Part shown: positions 15,834-22,965 of the stretch, piece after piece
How positions within the stretch are numbered: the first letter of the stretch is position 1
Layout of the letters: each line of letters begins with the position of its first letter
NCBI RefSeq assembly: GCF_021343995.1
Contig: NZ_JAJTTE010000056.1
Location: forward strand, 1 to 42,944
Length of the DNA: 42,944 bases
Source: Pseudonocardia terrae
GTDB lineage: Bacteria; Actinomycetota; Actinomycetes; Mycobacteriales; Pseudonocardiaceae
Direction of reading: 5' to 3'
Position numbers and translations under genes: made by a program
Notes under the pieces: generated by a model
Seen by the model: the letters and a program-made list of their open reading frames with translations, nothing else
Told to the model about the DNA's origin: nothing
Databases searched by the model: none

Positions 15834-15867
15834 GTTCGCAATACGAACTCTTGTGCGAGATGCGAAC
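15834..15867. promoter_or_regulatory. Two IclR-type operator boxes at the scoA promoter
   Basis: GTTCGCAATACGAAC (15834-15848) is GTTCG-N5-CGAAC, a perfect inverted repeat; GTGCGAGATGCGAAC (15853-15867) is a second copy with one changed arm base, 19 bp later. The second box overlaps a -35-like TTGTGC (15851-15856), which is 17 bp from TACAGT (15874-15879), itself 7 bases before the ATG. GTTCG/CGAAC-type repeats are known targets of PcaU/PobR-type IclR proteins. Confidence 0.65.
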
Positions 15868-15886
15868 GGCGGTTACAGTACCCGGC

Positions 15887-16633
15887 ATGGACAAGGTGGT
15901 GGCGTCGGCGCGGGAAGCGGTCGCCGACATCGGGGACGGCGCGTCCCTGGCCGTCGGAGGCTTCGGCATGTCCGGCGTCCCGACCGCGCTGATCGCGGCC
16001 CTGCTCGAACAGGGCGCGACCGACCTCGAGACGATCAGCAACAACCTCGGGGTGGACGGCTTCGGCCTGGGCACCCTGCTCGCCGCGGGCCGGATCCGCC
16101 GGACGATCGGCTCCTACGTCGGCAACAACAAGGAGTTCGCCCGCCAGTACCTCGCCGGCGAGCTCGAGCTTGAGCTGACCCCGCAGGGCACGCTCGCCGA
16201 GCGGCTGCGCGCCGGTGGCGCCGGGATCCCGGCCTTCTTCACCCCGGCCGGCGTGGGCACCCTGGTGAGCGACGGCGGCCTGCCGTGGCGCTATGCGGCC
16301 GACGGCACGGTCGCGGTGAAGTCGCCGCCGAAGGAGGTCCGCGAGTTCGACGGCGTGCGCTACGTGCTCGAGCGGGCCATCGCCCCGGACTACGCGCTGG
16401 TCCACGCCTGGAAGGGCGACCGGCACGGCAACCTCGTCTACCGGCGCAGCGCGCGGAACTTCAACCCGGACTGCGCCGCGGCCGGGCGGATCACGATCGC
16501 GCAGGTCGAGCAGCTCGTCGACCCCGGCGAGATCGACCCCGACGCGGTGCACACCCCCGGCATCCACGTCCAGCGCGTCGTGCACGTGCCCGACGCCGAG
16601 AAGCCGGTCGAGTTCAGGACGGTGCGGAAGTGA
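15887..16633 (+). CDS. scoA: 3-oxoacid CoA-transferase subunit A
   Basis: With ScoB, moves CoA from succinyl-CoA to a 3-oxoacid. The 248-residue subunit has GGFGMSGVP near the N terminus, SNNLGVDGFGLG, and LTPQGTLAERLRAGGAGIPAF, the CoA-transferase family I alpha pattern. The long insert is closer to acetoacetate-type ScoA than to pseudomonad PcaI. Even so, the IclR boxes and the nearby pcaR-pcaB suggest 3-oxoadipate as a possible substrate (the PcaI role). The start is ATG at 15887, the first codon after TACAGT-N7, so the message is predicted to be leaderless. It overlaps scoB by four bases (GTGA). Confidence 0.9.
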   Translation: MDKVVASAREAVADIGDGASLAVGGFGMSGVPTALIAALLEQGATDLETISNNLGVDGFGLGTLLAAGRIRRTIGSYVGNNKEFARQYLAGELELELTPQGTLAERLRAGGAGIPAFFTPAGVGTLVSDGGLPWRYAADGTVAVKSPPKEVREFDGVRYVLERAIAPDYALVHAWKGDRHGNLVYRRSARNFNPDCAAAGRITIAQVEQLVDPGEIDPDAVHTPGIHVQRVVHVPDAEKPVEFRTVRK

Positions 16634-17253
16634 GTCTGACCCGGGACCAGCTCGCGAAGCGGGTGGCCGACGAGCTGCCCGACGGCTCGTACGTGAACCT
16701 CGGCATCGGCATGCCGACGCTGGTGCCCGGGCACATCCCGGGCACCCGGACCGTGGTGCTGCACAGCGAGAACGGCATCCTCGGCGTCGGCCCCTACCCG
16801 ACGGACGACGAGGTCGACCCCGACCTGATCAACGCGGGCAAGGAGACCGTCACGGTCCTGCCCGGCGCGAGCTACTTCGGCTCGTCGGACAGCTTCTCGA
16901 TGATCCGCGGCGGCAAGGTCGACGTCGCCGTGCTGGGCGCGATGCAGGTCAGCGCGACCGGCGACCTCGCCAACTGGGCCATCCCCGGCAAGATGATCAA
17001 GGGAATGGGCGGGGCGATGGACCTGGTGCACGGGGCGAAGAAGGTCATCGTGATGATGGACCACGTCTCCAAGGACGGCTCGCCCAAGATCCTCGAGCAG
17101 TGCACCCTGCCGCTCACCGGCGTGGGCTGCGTGAACCGGATCGTCACCGACCTCGCCGTGATCGACGTGACCGACGAGGGCCTGACGCTGGTCGAGACCT
17201 TCGGGGTCTCCGAGGACGAGGTCTGCGAGAAGACCGGCGCCCGCCTCCTCTAA
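16630..17253 (+). CDS. scoB: 3-oxoacid CoA-transferase subunit B
   Basis: The catalytic subunit: 207 residues, beginning with GTG at 16630 inside the scoA stop. The family glutamate that forms the enzyme-CoA thioester is in HSENGILGVGP. NLGIGMPTLVPGHIP near the N terminus and AMDLVHGAKKVIVMMDHVSKDG in the middle are conserved in ScoB/PcaJ. Its substrate is shared with ScoA (acetoacetate or 3-oxoadipate). It ends 106 bp before lutC, which converges on it, with three palindromic repeat copies between them. Confidence 0.92.
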   Translation: MSLTRDQLAKRVADELPDGSYVNLGIGMPTLVPGHIPGTRTVVLHSENGILGVGPYPTDDEVDPDLINAGKETVTVLPGASYFGSSDSFSMIRGGKVDVAVLGAMQVSATGDLANWAIPGKMIKGMGGAMDLVHGAKKVIVMMDHVSKDGSPKILEQCTLPLTGVGCVNRIVTDLAVIDVTDEGLTLVETFGVSEDEVCEKTGARLL

Positions 17254-17254
17254 T

Positions 17255-17357
17255 GCGTTATGGAACCATAACGCGGTTTCGGGCGGTCATTCTGCGCGTT
17301 ATGGTTCCAGAGTGCGATCTGGGACGGTGTCTTCGGGCGTGATGGCTCCATAGTGCG
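17255..17357. repeat. Three copies of the GCGTTATGGTTCCATAACGC palindrome between convergent genes
   Basis: Copy 1 (17255-17274) is GCGTTATGG-AA-CCATAACGC, a perfect 9-bp stem. Copy 2 (17296-17316) keeps GCGTTATGGTTCCA with a changed right arm. Copy 3 (about 17337-17357) is GCGTGATGGCTCCATAGTGC. They fill the gap between scoB and lutC and may act as a bidirectional terminator. Confidence 0.8.
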
Positions 17358-17359
17358 GG

Positions 17360-17980
17360 TCAGCCGACGAGCAGGACGATCAGGGTGCGGGGGCCGTGCA
17401 CGCCCTCGACCCGGTCCAGCTCGATGTCGCTGGTCGCGCTCGGGCCGCTGATCCACGTCAGCGGGCGGGCCGGGTCGAGGCGGGCCACCGCTGAGGCCAC
17501 GTCGGCGACCACCTGGTCCGCCCGCACCACGCACACGTGCCGATCGGGCACCAGGGTGGCCGCGCGCCTGCCCTGGCCAGGCCCGTGGTCCAGCACGATC
17601 GTCCCGGTGTCGGCGATCCCCAGCGCGGCCGTGGTCAGCACGCCGTCGACGGTGTCCAGCTCGGCGGTCGTCAGCTGCTCGTCGAGGATCGCGTCGGCCG
17701 GGCGCAGGTCCTCCGGCAGGTCCGCGGGCACCAGCAGGCGCGGGACACCGTCCAGGGCCGAGGCCAGGTGCGTCGGCAGGTCCTCGGGCGTGCAGCGCAC
17801 CACCGTCGCCTTGTAGTCGGCGACCCGCTCGGCGAACAGCTCGACCACATCAGCAGCGTCGTCCCGCGTGGTCGGCCGCGGCCCCGGCCGGTCCACGGCG
17901 ACGTCGGCCGGGGTCTCGACGGCCGGGACGTCGCGCAGGGCCGTGCGCACCCGGCCCAGGATCTCCTCGCGCGCGCTCAC
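17360..17980 (-). CDS. lutC: L-lactate oxidation protein LutC
   Basis: A 206-residue LutC/YkgG (DUF162, LUD domain) protein, third subunit of the non-flavin lactate dehydrogenase complex LutABC. The start MSAREEILGRVRTALRD is typical. The LUD-domain signatures are DGVLTTAALGIADTGTIVLDHG and TWISGPSATSDIELDRVEGVHGPRTLIVLL, with the conserved SATSDIE and GVHGP at the end. The GTG start at 17980 overlaps the lutB stop by four bases (GTGA), so lutA, lutB and lutC are one coupled unit reading leftward. Confidence 0.93.
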   Translation of the reverse strand: MSAREEILGRVRTALRDVPAVETPADVAVDRPGPRPTTRDDAADVVELFAERVADYKATVVRCTPEDLPTHLASALDGVPRLLVPADLPEDLRPADAILDEQLTTAELDTVDGVLTTAALGIADTGTIVLDHGPGQGRRAATLVPDRHVCVVRADQVVADVASAVARLDPARPLTWISGPSATSDIELDRVEGVHGPRTLIVLLVG

Positions 17981-19479
17981 TTCGCTCCCCCGTTCCCGTT
18001 CTGCTGCTCGGTGCGCCCGCCGTCGGTCCTCGCCCACCAGGCCCGGAACGACTCCTGCGCGGGCACCGGCACGTCCCGCGCGTCGGACCAGGCCGCGGCC
18101 GGCCCGGGCAGGGCGCCGAGCACCCCGCGACCGCCGGGCGCGCGACGCTTCGTGCCCCGGAGGACCTTGCCGACCGCCCCGGAGATCCGCTCCGCGGCGG
18201 CGGTCCGCCGGGCGTCGGCGAACGCCCACGACGCCGCCTTCATCGCCAGGTTCTGCACCTTCGGCTCGCCCCGGTGGGCGTCGACCACCTTCGTGCGCAG
18301 GTGCACCAGCACCTCCGGGATGTCGATGCGCACCGGGCACACCTCGAAGCACGCCCCGCACAGGCTCGACGCGTACGGCAGCGAGTCGAGCTGGGTGTCG
18401 TGCCCGACGCCCCGCAGCATCGGGGTGAGGATCGCGCCGATCGGGCCCGGGTAGACCGAGCCGTAGCTGTGCCCGCCGGTGCGCTCGTAGACCGGGCAGA
18501 CGTTGAGGCACGCCGAACACCGGATGCAGCGCAACGCCTGCCGGCCGACCTCGTCGGCGAGGACGTCCGTACGCCCGTTGTCGAGCAGCACGACGTGCAC
18601 CTCCTGCGGCCCGTCGCCCGGGGTCACCCCGGTCCACATCGAGGTGTACGGGTTCATCCGCTCGCCGGTGGAGCTACGCGGCAGCAGCTGCAGGAAGACG
18701 TCGAGATCCGCCCACGTGGGCACCAGCTTCTCGATGCCCACCACGCTGACCAGGACCTCGGGCAGGGTCAGGCACATCCGGCCGTTGCCCTCGCTCTCGA
18801 CCACGGCCAGCGTGCCGGTCTCGGCGACCGCGAAGTTGGCCCCGGACACCGCGACCTTGGCGCGCAGGAACTTCTCCCGCAGGTGCGCCCGGGCGGCGGC
18901 GGCGAGCTCGGCCGGCGTGTCGGTCAGGTCGCGCGGGGCGGCCTTCCCGTACCGGCCCATCTCGCGCAGGAAAATCTCCCGCACCTCGGAGCGGTTGCGG
19001 TGGATCGCCGGCACCAGGATGTGGCTGGGCAGGTCGTCGCCGAGCTGCACGATGAGCTCGGCCAGGTCGGTCTCCCAGGCGTGGATCCCGGCGGCCTCGA
19101 GGGCCTCGTTGAGCCCGATCTCCTGGGTCGCCATGGACTTGACCTTGACGACCTCGTCCGTGCCGTGCCGGCGCGCGACGTCGACGACGATCCGGTTGGC
19201 CTCGGCGGCGTCGCGCGCCCAGTGCACGGTCGCCCCGGCCCGGGTCAGCGACTCCTCGAGCTGGGCGAGGTAGGTGTCGAGGTGCCGCAGCGTGCGGTCC
19301 TTCAGCGCGGCGCCGGCCAGCCGCAGCCGCTCCCACTCGTCGACCTCGCCGACGACGGCGGCCCGCTTGGCCCGGATCGTGCCGGTGGCGTGGGCGAGGT
19401 TGCGGCGGAGCTGGGTGTCGGCCAGCGCGGTGCGCGCCGCGGTCGGGAAGGCCGGCGTGCCGAGGAACGTGGCGCTCAC
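17977..19479 (-). CDS. lutB: L-lactate oxidation iron-sulfur protein LutB
   Basis: A 500-residue protein with an N-terminal LUD domain (about 50-290) and a C-terminal ferredoxin-like domain binding two [4Fe-4S] clusters: CIRCSACLNVCPVY and CGACFEVCPVRIDIP, eight cysteines in all. AETGTLAVVESEGNGRMCLTLPE and YTSMWTGVTPGDGP are family signatures. It carries electrons from lactate oxidation to the respiratory chain, cytosolic or membrane-associated. GTG at 19479 is the start, overlapping the lutA stop (GTGA). The tail is Gly/Asn-rich. A longer open frame upstream lacks family similarity. Confidence 0.94.
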   Translation of the reverse strand: MSATFLGTPAFPTAARTALADTQLRRNLAHATGTIRAKRAAVVGEVDEWERLRLAGAALKDRTLRHLDTYLAQLEESLTRAGATVHWARDAAEANRIVVDVARRHGTDEVVKVKSMATQEIGLNEALEAAGIHAWETDLAELIVQLGDDLPSHILVPAIHRNRSEVREIFLREMGRYGKAAPRDLTDTPAELAAAARAHLREKFLRAKVAVSGANFAVAETGTLAVVESEGNGRMCLTLPEVLVSVVGIEKLVPTWADLDVFLQLLPRSSTGERMNPYTSMWTGVTPGDGPQEVHVVLLDNGRTDVLADEVGRQALRCIRCSACLNVCPVYERTGGHSYGSVYPGPIGAILTPMLRGVGHDTQLDSLPYASSLCGACFEVCPVRIDIPEVLVHLRTKVVDAHRGEPKVQNLAMKAASWAFADARRTAAAERISGAVGKVLRGTKRRAPGGRGVLGALPGPAAAWSDARDVPVPAQESFRAWWARTDGGRTEQQNGNGGAK

Positions 19480-20276
19480 CGGGCACCCCCGGTCAGGGCC
19501 GCGCTGCCGGCCGAACGCCGGTCCGCCTCCCGGGGCGGCTGCTCGATCACGGGTTCGGTGGAGGCCAGCACCTCGGCGAGGTGCATGACCCGCACGCCCG
19601 ACCGCTCGCGGGAGAGCAGCCCGCCGATGTGGGTCAGGCAGGAGTTGTCGCCCGCGACCAGCACCTCGGCGCCGGACTCGCGCACGTGCCGCGCCTTGTC
19701 CGCGCCCATCGCGATCGAGGTCTCCGAGTTCTTCACCGCGAAGGTCCCGCCGAACCCGCAGCACTCCGTGGCCTCCGGAAGCTCGACCAGTCGCAGCCCG
19801 CGCACCGCCTCCAGCAGGCGGGTCGGGCGGTCGCCCACGCCCAGCATCCGCAGCGAGTGGCAGGTCGGGTGGTAGGTGACCCGGTGCGGGAAGTACGCCC
19901 CGACGTCGACCACGCCCAGGACGTCGACCAGGTACTCCGACAGCTCGTACACCGGCGGCGCCTCCTCGACGGCGCGCACGAGGCCCGGGTCGCCGGAGCG
20001 TTCGGCCACCATCCGGTGCTGGTGGCGCACGGATCCGGCGCACGACCCCGACGGCACCACGACGGCCTCGTACCCGGCGAACGCCTCCAGGTGGCGGCGC
20101 AGCAGCGGCACGGCCTCGTCGAGGTAGCCGGTGTTGACCATCGGCTGGCCGCAGCAGGTCTGTGCGGCCGGGAAGTCGACGTCGACGCCCAGCCGGCGCA
20201 GCAGGGTGACGACGGCGCGGCCGGTGTCCGGGAACAGGGCGTCGTTCATGCAGGTGACGAGCAGGCCGACGGGCAC
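19476..20276 (-). CDS. lutA: L-lactate oxidation iron-sulfur protein LutA
   Basis: A 266-residue YkgE/GlpC-type (CCG domain) protein. The two cysteine-rich CCG motifs are visible as TCCGQPMVNTGY near residue 40 and TECCGFGGTFAVKNSETS near 190, with extra SCAGS and PTCHSLR cysteines. It is the first gene of lutABC, which lets the cell grow on L-lactate. The start is GTG at 20276 with GGAGG 4 bases upstream (MPVGLLVTCMNDALFPDTG). A LldR-type operator lies in the divergent gap with the GntR gene. Confidence 0.93.
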   Translation of the reverse strand: MPVGLLVTCMNDALFPDTGRAVVTLLRRLGVDVDFPAAQTCCGQPMVNTGYLDEAVPLLRRHLEAFAGYEAVVVPSGSCAGSVRHQHRMVAERSGDPGLVRAVEEAPPVYELSEYLVDVLGVVDVGAYFPHRVTYHPTCHSLRMLGVGDRPTRLLEAVRGLRLVELPEATECCGFGGTFAVKNSETSIAMGADKARHVRESGAEVLVAGDNSCLTHIGGLLSRERSGVRVMHLAEVLASTEPVIEQPPREADRRSAGSAALTGGAR

Positions 20277-20328
20277 GGTGCCTCCGGTGGTGGACGGAGC
20301 GTGGCTCTGGGTGACCCCAGCTGAGCTA

Positions 20329-20345
20329 TGGTCGGACCTTAGTCC
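20329..20345. promoter_or_regulatory. FadR/LldR-type operator between lutA and the GntR gene
   Basis: TGGTCGGACCT (20329-20339) fits the FadR-subfamily pattern TNGTNNNACNA; its core GGTCGGACC is a palindrome. GGAC-CTTA-GTCC (20334-20345) overlaps it as a second inverted repeat. A minus-strand -10-like CATAGCT lies beside it toward lutA. Confidence 0.6.
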
Positions 20346-20378
20346 GAACGGTAGGCTCCGTCCACCGAGGGGGTGGAG

Positions 20379-21092
20379 ATGGCGGCACCACGCTGGGACC
20401 AGGTCCAGCGCGTCCCGACCTACGAGCTCGTGATCGAGCGGATCGAGGAGCAGCTCGTGTCCGGAGCGCTCGGGCCGGGTGACCGGCTCCCCCCGGAGCG
20501 GGAGCTGGCCTCGATGCTCGGCGCGAGCCGGCAGGCGGTGCGCGAGGCGCTGCGCGTGCTGCAGGCGCAGGGCGTGGTGCGCTCGCAGCAGGGCACCGGC
20601 AACGACTCCGGCACCGTGATCGTCCCGGCGCCGGCCAAGGCGCTGTCCCGACTCCTCAAGGTGCACCTCGCCGTGAGCTCCTTCCCGGCCGAGGACCTCA
20701 CCGGCGCGCGCGTGATGCTGGAGCGGACCAGCGCCGCGTCGGCCGCCGAGCGGCACTCCCCCGCCGATCTCGCCCGGCTCCGCGAGGCGCTCTCGGCGAT
20801 GGAGGCCGACCTCCCGCGCGTGGAGTTCAGCCCGCTCGACACCGCCTTCCACGTCGCGATCGCCGAGTCCGGCGGGAACCGGCTGGTCAGCGAGCTGACC
20901 GCGGCGATCCGCGAGTCGCTGCGCGGTGCCCTGCTCGACGGCATGCGGGCCGAGGAGGACTGGCCGGGCCTGCGGACGGTGCTGCGCCGCGAGCACCGCG
21001 GGATCGTCGACGCGATCGCGGCGGGCGACGGCCCCCTGGCCGCGGAGCGGATGGAGGCCCACATCCGAGCCTTCCACCGGCGCCTGCCGTGA
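20379..21092 (+). CDS. GntR-family regulator, FadR subfamily (LldR/LutR-like)
   Basis: A 237-residue regulator. The N-terminal winged helix (about 20-80) has LPPERELASMLGASRQAVREALRVLQAQGVV, the FadR-subfamily DNA-binding motif. The C-terminal FCD effector domain (about 95-230) has the metal-binding pattern with Asp and three His: DTAFHVAIAES, REHRGIVDAI, MEAHIRAFHRRL. It is divergent from lutABC, so it is probably the lactate-sensing repressor of that operon. The ATG at 20379 follows GAGGGGGTGGAG; GTG at 20373 is a possible earlier start. Confidence 0.9.
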   Translation: MAAPRWDQVQRVPTYELVIERIEEQLVSGALGPGDRLPPERELASMLGASRQAVREALRVLQAQGVVRSQQGTGNDSGTVIVPAPAKALSRLLKVHLAVSSFPAEDLTGARVMLERTSAASAAERHSPADLARLREALSAMEADLPRVEFSPLDTAFHVAIAESGGNRLVSELTAAIRESLRGALLDGMRAEEDWPGLRTVLRREHRGIVDAIAAGDGPLAAERMEAHIRAFHRRLP

Positions 21093-21104
21093 CGGCCGCA
21101 GGGA

Positions 21105-22358
21105 TCAGGCTCCCAGGTCGTCGTCGGGCGGCGGGGTGGCGGCCGATCCCGCCCGCCGGGCCCGGTCCTCGAGATAGCGCTTCTCGGCGAGGTTGAGGGT
21201 CGCGCGGGCGGCCCGCCGGTAGTGCTCGCGGGCCTGCTCGTGCTCGCCGAGCCGGTCCAGCAGGTGGGCGCGGACGGCGTCGGGCCGGTGGTGGCGGGCC
21301 AGGCGCTCGTCCCCCGCCACCCGGTCCAGCACCTCCAGCCCGCGTTCGGGCCCGTAGGCCATCCCGACGGCCACGGCACGGTTCAGCGTGACGACCGGGT
21401 TGTCCGTGCACTCCTCGAGCAGCCGGTAGAGGATCTCGATCTGCCGCCAGTCGGTGTCGGCGTCCGTGGGCGCCTCGGCGTGCACCGCCGCGATCGCGGC
21501 CTGCAGCTGGTACGGGCCGACCCGGCGCCGCACGAGCGTGCGTTCGAGCAGGGCGGTCGCGTCGCCGATCGCCGCGTGGTCCCAGCGGCTCCGGTCCTGC
21601 TCGGCGAGGGCGATCATCCGGCCGTCGGCGTCGGTGCGGGCCCGCCGGCGGGCGTCGGTCAGGAGCATGAGGACGAGCAGCCCGGCCACCTCGCCGTCGT
21701 CGGGCAGGAGGCGGTGCAGCATCCGGGTCAGCCGGATCGCCTCGGCGGACAGGTCGACCCGGGTGAGCCCGGGCCCCGCGCTGGCCGTGTAGCCCTCGTT
21801 GAAGATCAGGTAGAGGACGTGCAGGGCGGCGGCCAGCCGCTCGGTCCGGACGTCGTCGGGCAGGGTGAACACGGCGCCGCCGGCCTCGATCGTGGCCTTC
21901 GCCCGGCTGATCCGCTGGGCCATCGTCGCCTCGGGGACCAGGAAGGCGCGGGCGATCTCCGCGGTGGTCAGCCCGCCGACGGCGCGCAGGGTCAGCGCGA
22001 TCCGGCTCGCCTCGGTGAGGTCCGGGTGCACGCAGAGCAGCAGCATCTCGAGGCTGTCGTCGACCGCCGGCGCCTCGAGGTCGACGGCCTCGCCCGGGTC
22101 GATCGCGGCGGCCTCCTCCCGGCGCCGCCGCGCGCTGTCGCTGCGCCACAGGTCCGTCAGCCGCCGGCGGGCGACGGTGACCAGCCAGCCGACCGGCTCC
22201 TCCGGGACGCCGCTCTCCGGCCAGCCGGTCGCCGCGGCCAGCAGGGCCTCCTGCACCGCGTCCTCGCACAGGTCGAACTGCCGGTAGCGGGCCACGAGCA
22301 CGCCGAGGACCTGCGGCGCGCAGCGGCGCAGCAGGTCCTCAAGCGCACGGTCGGACAC
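21105..22358 (-). CDS. ECF sigma factor with C-terminal extension (ECF42 group)
   Basis: A 417-residue protein. Region sigma-2 (about 10-80) has LCEDAVQEALLAAATGWPESGVPEEPVGWLVTVARRRLTDLWR in successive motifs. Region sigma-4 (about 110-165) has TLRAVGGLTTAEIARAFLVPEATMAQRISRAKATI. It is followed by a helical extension of about 240 residues with LYLIFNEGYTAS, NPVVTLNRAVAVGMAYGPERGLEVLD and a TPR-like tail. That architecture is the ECF42 group, which has no anti-sigma factor but is always near a DGPF protein. The start is GTG at 22358, placed directly after the TGA of the upstream DGPF gene. Confidence 0.92.
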   Translation of the reverse strand: MSDRALEDLLRRCAPQVLGVLVARYRQFDLCEDAVQEALLAAATGWPESGVPEEPVGWLVTVARRRLTDLWRSDSARRRREEAAAIDPGEAVDLEAPAVDDSLEMLLLCVHPDLTEASRIALTLRAVGGLTTAEIARAFLVPEATMAQRISRAKATIEAGGAVFTLPDDVRTERLAAALHVLYLIFNEGYTASAGPGLTRVDLSAEAIRLTRMLHRLLPDDGEVAGLLVLMLLTDARRRARTDADGRMIALAEQDRSRWDHAAIGDATALLERTLVRRRVGPYQLQAAIAAVHAEAPTDADTDWRQIEILYRLLEECTDNPVVTLNRAVAVGMAYGPERGLEVLDRVAGDERLARHHRPDAVRAHLLDRLGEHEQAREHYRRAARATLNLAEKRYLEDRARRAGSAATPPPDDDLGA

Positions 22359-22745
22359 TCAGGAGGCCTCGGGCTCGGTCAGGCCGAAGCCGCTCGTGAA
22401 CACGACCGGCCGCACCTCGATCGCGAGCCCCTCGATCGCGGCGTCGGGGATCATCGCGGCGAGCTCGTAGGCCCGCTCCGGCGTCTCGACGTCGACCACG
22501 TAGAAGCCGCCCATGTACTCCTTGGCCTCGACGAACGGCCCGTCGGTCACGGTCGTCGCGCCGTTGCGGACGGACACCACCGCGCTGCGGGAGGGATCGG
22601 CCAGCGCCTGCGTGCCGATCATCTCCCCGGTGCGGGTGATCTCCTCCATGAACCGGCCGTGCCCGGCCTCGATCTCGCGGCCCTGCGCCTCGGTGAGGCT
22701 CTCCAGCACGGCGGGGTCGATCTGCATGATGATCAGGTACTTCAC
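22359..22745 (-). CDS. YCII-related DGPF-domain protein, ECF42 partner
   Basis: A 128-residue protein with the YCII/DGPF ferredoxin-like fold: KYLIIMQIDPAVLESL at the start, then VVSVRNGATTVTDGPFVEAKEYMGGFYVVDVETPERAYELA with the defining DGPF motif. Its function is unknown in this family; it is nearly always encoded with ECF42 sigma factors, here immediately before one with zero spacing. The ATG at 22745 is preceded by GAGGAGACGTC, a fair ribosome site. The GTGA-N6-TCAC palindrome at 22834-22847 is about 90 bp upstream. Confidence 0.9.
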   Translation of the reverse strand: MKYLIIMQIDPAVLESLTEAQGREIEAGHGRFMEEITRTGEMIGTQALADPSRSAVVSVRNGATTVTDGPFVEAKEYMGGFYVVDVETPERAYELAAMIPDAAIEGLAIEVRPVVFTSGFGLTEPEAS

Positions 22746-22833
22746 GACGTCTCCTCTCGTCGGCGGCGTCCGGGCGGGCGTCCGTCACGAGCTCGTACGG
22801 AGCGGACGGCCCGCACTCGACATCCTGCCGTGA

Positions 22834-22847
22834 GTGAGCTGCGTCAC
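22834..22847. promoter_or_regulatory. CRP/GlxR-type palindrome between the DGPF gene and the APC permease
   Basis: GTGAGCTGCGTCAC has exact GTGA-N6-TCAC arms and shares GAGTGAG and CGTCAC with the site at 9669-9682. It lies 89 bp before the DGPF gene and about 120 bp before the permease. Confidence 0.45.
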
Positions 22848-22965
22848 ATCACTCGAAGGAACCGGCCCGGTTCGGGCGGCGCCGCTCCTGCGTGCCGGAC
22901 CTGTGCGGCAACCGTGTCCACGTGGCCGACCACCGCGCGGCGGGTTCCGGCTAGCGTTCCGCCCG

